Assembly (NCBI GenBank): GCA_023422695.1
Contig: JAFAGN010000188.1
Span: forward strand, 1-30,327
From: Pseudomonadota bacterium
GTDB lineage: Bacteria; Pseudomonadota; Alphaproteobacteria; Sphingomonadales; Sphingomonadaceae
DNA: 30,327 nt
Direction: 5' to 3'
Below are positions 27,154 to 30,327 of the stretch, one piece after another. Under the pieces are notes generated by a model, which did not search any database, was not told the DNA's origin, and saw only the letters and a program-made list of their open reading frames with translations. A program made the translations under genes and the position numbers. Each line of letters begins with the position of its first letter. The stretch's first letter is position 1.

Positions 27154-27998
27154 CGCGGCTGTTCCATATCAGCGACCTGCATTTCGGGCTGGAGGACCCT
27201 GCCGCGCTCGACTGGTTTCGCGAATGTGTGCGGCGCGAACAGCCCGATGCGGTGCTGATCACCGGCGACCTGACGATGCGGGCGCGGAGCCATGAATTCG
27301 CCGCGGCGTGCGACTGGATCGAAGCGCTCGATGTGCCGGTGACGGTCGAGGTGGGCAATCACGACCTTCCCTATTTCAACCCGTTCGCGCGCTTTTTCTG
27401 GCCGTATCGCCGCATCCGGCGGATCGAGCGGCTGGTCGAGCGCGAACTGAACCTCGCCGGTGTCGCGGTGGTGCCGCTGAAGACCACGGCGCGCGCGCAA
27501 TGGCGGCTGGACTGGTCAAAAGGCTGGGTGACGCAGGACGCGCTCGCCAGGACGCTCGCCGCGATCGACGCGCTGCCGGACGGCACCACCGCGCTGGTCA
27601 CGGCGCATCACCCGCTCGTCGAAGCGGGCACCAAAGGCCGCGCGCTGACCCGCGGCGGCGCCCGCGCGCTCGAAGCACTGGCATCACGCGGCGTCGCGGC
27701 GGTGCTGACCGGCCATGTCCACGACGCATTCGACCTGGTCGCAACCACTGCCGCCGGACCGATCCGGATGATCGGCGCAGGCACCTTGTCGCAGCGCATC
27801 CGGTCGACCCCGCCCAGCTTCAACGAACTCAGGATCAAGGATGGCGAGGTCGCGGTGCGCGTCCGCAATGTGGCCGCGGTGCCAACCCCCGACATGCTGA
27901 TCGACGACGTACCGCCCGACGCTTTGCCGCCGCGCGAACCCGGCGATCCGGTGGCGCCGATCCACGCCGTCCCGCCGGTCGATCCCCCGGTGCATTGA
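27150..27998 (+). CDS. Metallophosphoesterase (calcineurin-like)
   Basis: A 282-residue protein with the whole dimetal motif set of calcineurin-like phosphoesterases: DLH (D9, H11), TGDLT (D40), GNHD (N70, H71), TAHHP (H153/H154) and GHVH (H189, H191). There is no signal peptide, so a cytoplasmic role is likely. Members cleave cyclic nucleotides, UDP-diacylglucosamine or phosphodiesters. The order and sizes of motifs resemble the Icc/CpdA-type class, but the substrate cannot be assigned. Its ATG overlaps the stop of the lipid-kinase gene, which suggests the two act on linked substrates. Confidence 0.92.
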   Translation: MTRLFHISDLHFGLEDPAALDWFRECVRREQPDAVLITGDLTMRARSHEFAAACDWIEALDVPVTVEVGNHDLPYFNPFARFFWPYRRIRRIERLVERELNLAGVAVVPLKTTARAQWRLDWSKGWVTQDALARTLAAIDALPDGTTALVTAHHPLVEAGTKGRALTRGGARALEALASRGVAAVLTGHVHDAFDLVATTAAGPIRMIGAGTLSQRIRSTPPSFNELRIKDGEVAVRVRNVAAVPTPDMLIDDVPPDALPPREPGDPVAPIHAVPPVDPPVH

Positions 27999-28050
27999 CG
28001 CCGCGTCCGATCCCGTTAGGTTGCAAGAAAAAACGGGAAGAGGACAGACG

Positions 28051-29139
28051 ATGCTGACCAAGGGCGACGATTTCCCGCTGCACCAAAGTGCCGAGCCGAT
28101 TGCGTTCGCGGGCAATGATCGCAATTTTTACGACCGCTATTTCTTCAACGGCTACGCGCCCGACGGGTCGATATTCTTTGCCGCCGCGATGGGCTTTTAC
28201 CCGCAACTCGGCATCGTCGACGCGGCCTTCTGCGTTTTGATCGATGGCGTGCAGCACAACCTCCGCGCCAGCCGGCGATCGGACGGGGAACGGCTCGACC
28301 TGGCGGTCGGCCCGATCGCGATCGCCATCGACGAACCGCTGGAACGGCTGACGCTGACCATCGCCGCGAACGACGGCCCGCTCGCGGGCGAACTCCAGTT
28401 CACCGCGCGCCATTTCCCGATCGAGGAACCGCGCTTCACCCGCCGCAACGGCACCCGACTGTTCATGGATTACACGCGGATGACCCAGAACGGCCATTGG
28501 TCGGGCTGGTTGTCGGTCGATGGTCAGCGGGTCGCGGTCGGCGCGGATTGGGCAGGGACGCGCGACCGCAGCTGGGGCATCCGCCCGGTCGGCGCCGCCG
28601 AACCGCAGCCGCCGCCGCAGGGCAATTTTCACCAATTCTTCTGGCTGTGGACGCCGTGCAATTTTGCCGATCGCTCGCTGTTCTTTCACAGCAACGACGA
28701 TGGCGAAGGCAGTGCCTGGAACCGCCGCGCGGTGCTGGTCGATGGCAACGGCGGCGAACGCCATTATGCGGACCCCGGCTTGACCGCCGAATGGCAGCCG
28801 GGGACGCGGCGACTGGCCCATCTGACCGCCGATTTCAATGCCAGTACGCGGCTGACGCTGACCCCCAGCGGCCCCTTGTTCGCGATGAGCGGGCTGGGTT
28901 ACACGCACCCGGTCTGGGGCCATGGCTTCGACCATGGCGGACTGGAGGTCGCGCACGACCGCCTGACCGAGGCCGAACGGGCGTGGGGCAATCCGCTGGC
29001 GATGCATGTTCAGGCGCTGGTGCGCGCCGAACTATCGGACGGCGACCGCCGCGACGTCGGCATCGGGGTGCTCGAACAATTGTTCGTCGGCCCGCATGCG
29101 CCAACCGGCCTAACCGGGCTGATGGACCCCGCTGCATGA
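28051..29139 (+). CDS. CrtC/AttH-like (lipocalin-type fold) protein of unknown function
   Basis: A 362-residue protein, rich in beta strands and aromatic residues and lacking a signal peptide. The segment DRSWGIRPVG (near 171-180) and the GHWSGWLSVDG before it are the kind of motif found in CrtC carotenoid hydratase/AttH-like and related DUF proteins. No catalytic residues can be assigned. ATG 28051 has AGAGGA about seven bases upstream and is preferred to a TTG ten codons earlier. Its stop overlaps the start of the phosphotransferase gene (ATGA), and the pair probably works together on a small lipophilic or terpenoid substrate; that is inference. Confidence 0.65.
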   Translation: MLTKGDDFPLHQSAEPIAFAGNDRNFYDRYFFNGYAPDGSIFFAAAMGFYPQLGIVDAAFCVLIDGVQHNLRASRRSDGERLDLAVGPIAIAIDEPLERLTLTIAANDGPLAGELQFTARHFPIEEPRFTRRNGTRLFMDYTRMTQNGHWSGWLSVDGQRVAVGADWAGTRDRSWGIRPVGAAEPQPPPQGNFHQFFWLWTPCNFADRSLFFHSNDDGEGSAWNRRAVLVDGNGGERHYADPGLTAEWQPGTRRLAHLTADFNASTRLTLTPSGPLFAMSGLGYTHPVWGHGFDHGGLEVAHDRLTEAERAWGNPLAMHVQALVRAELSDGDRRDVGIGVLEQLFVGPHAPTGLTGLMDPAA

Positions 29140-30176
29140 GCTTTCCGACGTCGCCCGGGGCGATGACCGCCGACTGGCTCGGCGCCGTGCTGGGCCAGCC
29201 CGGAAAGCTGAACGGCTTTACCGCGGCCAAGGTTGGCACCGGGCAGATGTGCGACAGCTATCGTCTGGCGCTGGACTGGCAGGCGGGGACCGATGCCCCC
29301 GCGACGGTGATCGCCAAATGTCCGAGCCACGACGAGGCGAGCCGCAACATTGCCAAACTGACCGGCACCTATGTCAAGGAAGTCAGCTGGTACCGCGAGC
29401 TCGCCGCCGCCAGCGGCGTTCCCGCGCCGCGCTGCTACCATTCTGAGATCGCCGACGACGAGGTCGACTTCATCCTGATCCTGTCCGACCTCGCCCCGGC
29501 GCGGCAGGGCGACCAGCTGGCCGGGCTCGGGCTGGCAGGCCTCGTCCCGTGCATCGAAGCGGCGGCCAGCCTTCACGCCCATCTCTGGGCCGACCCGCGG
29601 CTCGCGCAGATGCCGTGGCTGGCGCGCGATAATGGCGATCTGGTCCGCGCGCTGTTTCCGCAGCTTTATCTCGGTTTTCGTGAGCGTTATGCGACCCGGC
29701 TGGCGCCCGAACTGCTCGACGTCGGCGCGGGCATCGTTGCCCGGCTCGACGCCTATCTGTCGCGCGAACCCGCGGTGCGGACGCTGGTCCATGGCGACCT
29801 GCGCATCGACAATATCCTGTTCGCGCCTAGCGGAGATGCGTGCTGGCTGGTCGATTGGCAGACGCTGGGGCGCGGCAGCGGCGCGACCGACCTGGCCTAT
29901 CTGGTCGGCACCAGCATCGCCGACCCGTTCGAGCGCGCCGCCGCCGACCGTCCCGCCTTTGATCACTGGATCGCGGCGCTGCGCGGACACGGCGTCGATC
30001 CCGACCCCGCAGCCCTTTGGGACGATTACCGCGTCGGCGCGCTCAGCGGCTATTTCATGGCAGTCTTTGCCTCGATGAACGTCGAACGCACCGAGCGCGG
30101 CGACGAAATGTTCGCGGTGATGGCCGAGCGACCAGCGCGGCAGGCGCTGGCGTTGGAGAGTCTTGCGCTGCTGTAA
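29136..30176 (+). CDS. Aminoglycoside-phosphotransferase-fold kinase (phosphotransferase family)
   Basis: A 346-residue protein with the APH/choline-kinase fold. It has an N-lobe lysine (K61 in VIAKCPS), a SDL hinge region in ILILSDLAP, the catalytic loop VHGDLRIDN (about 217-225; D220, N225) and the metal-binding LVDWQTLGRG. The family phosphorylates small hydroxylated molecules: aminoglycosides, choline, homoserine, ecdysteroids, acyl-CoA-linked substrates. There is nothing to suggest antibiotic resistance here. The start ATG overlaps the upstream gene's stop; the frame is open further upstream, but only as a shadow of that gene. Confidence 0.9.
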   Translation: MSFPTSPGAMTADWLGAVLGQPGKLNGFTAAKVGTGQMCDSYRLALDWQAGTDAPATVIAKCPSHDEASRNIAKLTGTYVKEVSWYRELAAASGVPAPRCYHSEIADDEVDFILILSDLAPARQGDQLAGLGLAGLVPCIEAAASLHAHLWADPRLAQMPWLARDNGDLVRALFPQLYLGFRERYATRLAPELLDVGAGIVARLDAYLSREPAVRTLVHGDLRIDNILFAPSGDACWLVDWQTLGRGSGATDLAYLVGTSIADPFERAAADRPAFDHWIAALRGHGVDPDPAALWDDYRVGALSGYFMAVFASMNVERTERGDEMFAVMAERPARQALALESLALL

Positions 30177-30224
30177 TTGACGTGGCGCGATGGCCGGTTT
30201 CGACCAGTTTCGGACATAAGTGAT

Positions 30225-30263
30225 CCTCCCCCACCGGGGGAGGGGGACCACCCGAAGGGTGGT
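30225..30263. repeat. Tandem hairpins after the phosphotransferase gene (family F)
   Basis: Two hairpins follow each other: CCTCCCCC-ACC-GGGGGAGG (30225-30243) and ACCACCC-GAA-GGGTGGT (30247-30263). They lie about 50 bases after the gene's stop. They may terminate transcription, but no T-tract follows. Similar TCCCCCACC/GGTGGAGGGG elements are common in sphingomonad intergenic regions (recollection). Confidence 0.85.
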
Positions 30264-30327
30264 GGAGGGGCACAGGCGGTTTACGTGGCGCCGGACAAAA
30301 AACACTCCGTCAACGGCGACCATTCGG

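Noticed and set aside
28497..29135. Upstream extension of the APH-fold kinase frame
   Set aside because: Same reason: shadow of the CrtC/AttH-like gene; the ATG at 29136 overlaps its stop and begins the conserved protein.
29136..30176. Aminoglycoside resistance gene
   Set aside because: The fold is shared by many small-molecule kinases; the gene is coupled to a metabolic-looking partner and no mobile element is nearby.

Overview
The window is about 30 kb of GC-rich, tightly packed chromosome from an alphaproteobacterium, most likely a sphingomonad (Sphingopyxis/Sphingomonas type). Three things point there: the Rhizobiales/Sphingomonadales-style order mdh - sucD - sucA - sucB - lpd with zapE and sdhB nearby, the 320-residue Mdh typical of alphaproteobacteria, and several families of palindromic intergenic repeats of the kind scattered through sphingomonad genomes. 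No tRNA, rRNA, CRISPR array, prophage or complete insertion sequence was seen.

Layout. 1-3132 (+): the 3' end of proB (glutamate 5-kinase), an NAD-dependent epimerase/dehydratase-like gene, and sppA (inner-membrane signal-peptide peptidase). 3241-4143 (-): an alpha/beta hydrolase. 4342-14741 (-): a long TCA-cycle block, read in the order mdh, a small exported protein, sucD, sucA, sucB, a small GIY-YIG protein, lpd, an exported M20 amidohydrolase and a TRIC-type channel. sucC is not in the block. A divergent intergenic region with a Fur-box-like palindrome separates mdh from a polysaccharide deacetylase gene (15055-16098, +). 16209-18606 (-): sdhB, a hotdog thioesterase and zapE, joined by overlapping start/stop codons. 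sdhC, sdhD and sdhA are not next to sdhB.

18725-26127 holds two convergent operons that look like a pathway for making and exporting a phosphodiester-containing lipid or glycoconjugate. The plus-strand operon has a flippase, a HAD phosphatase, a CDP-glycerol glycerophosphotransferase-like enzyme, a CDP-alcohol phosphatidyltransferase with a 150-residue N-terminal extension, and a HIT protein. The minus-strand operon has an alpha/beta esterase and two nucleotidyltransferases. The two operons meet with 13 bases of overlap between their last genes. This is the best candidate here for an undescribed system: the chemistry is readable but the product is not known. After it come a lipid-kinase-like gene coupled to a metallophosphoesterase (26323-27998) and a CrtC/AttH-like protein coupled to an aminoglycoside-phosphotransferase-fold kinase (28051-30176).

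Many gene ends carry strong inverted repeats belonging to at least five different sequence families. One AT-rich 88-base element lies inside the sucA-sucB junction, and another family brackets the GIY-YIG gene inside the sucB-lpd junction. All functional calls are made by reading motifs, not by database search.
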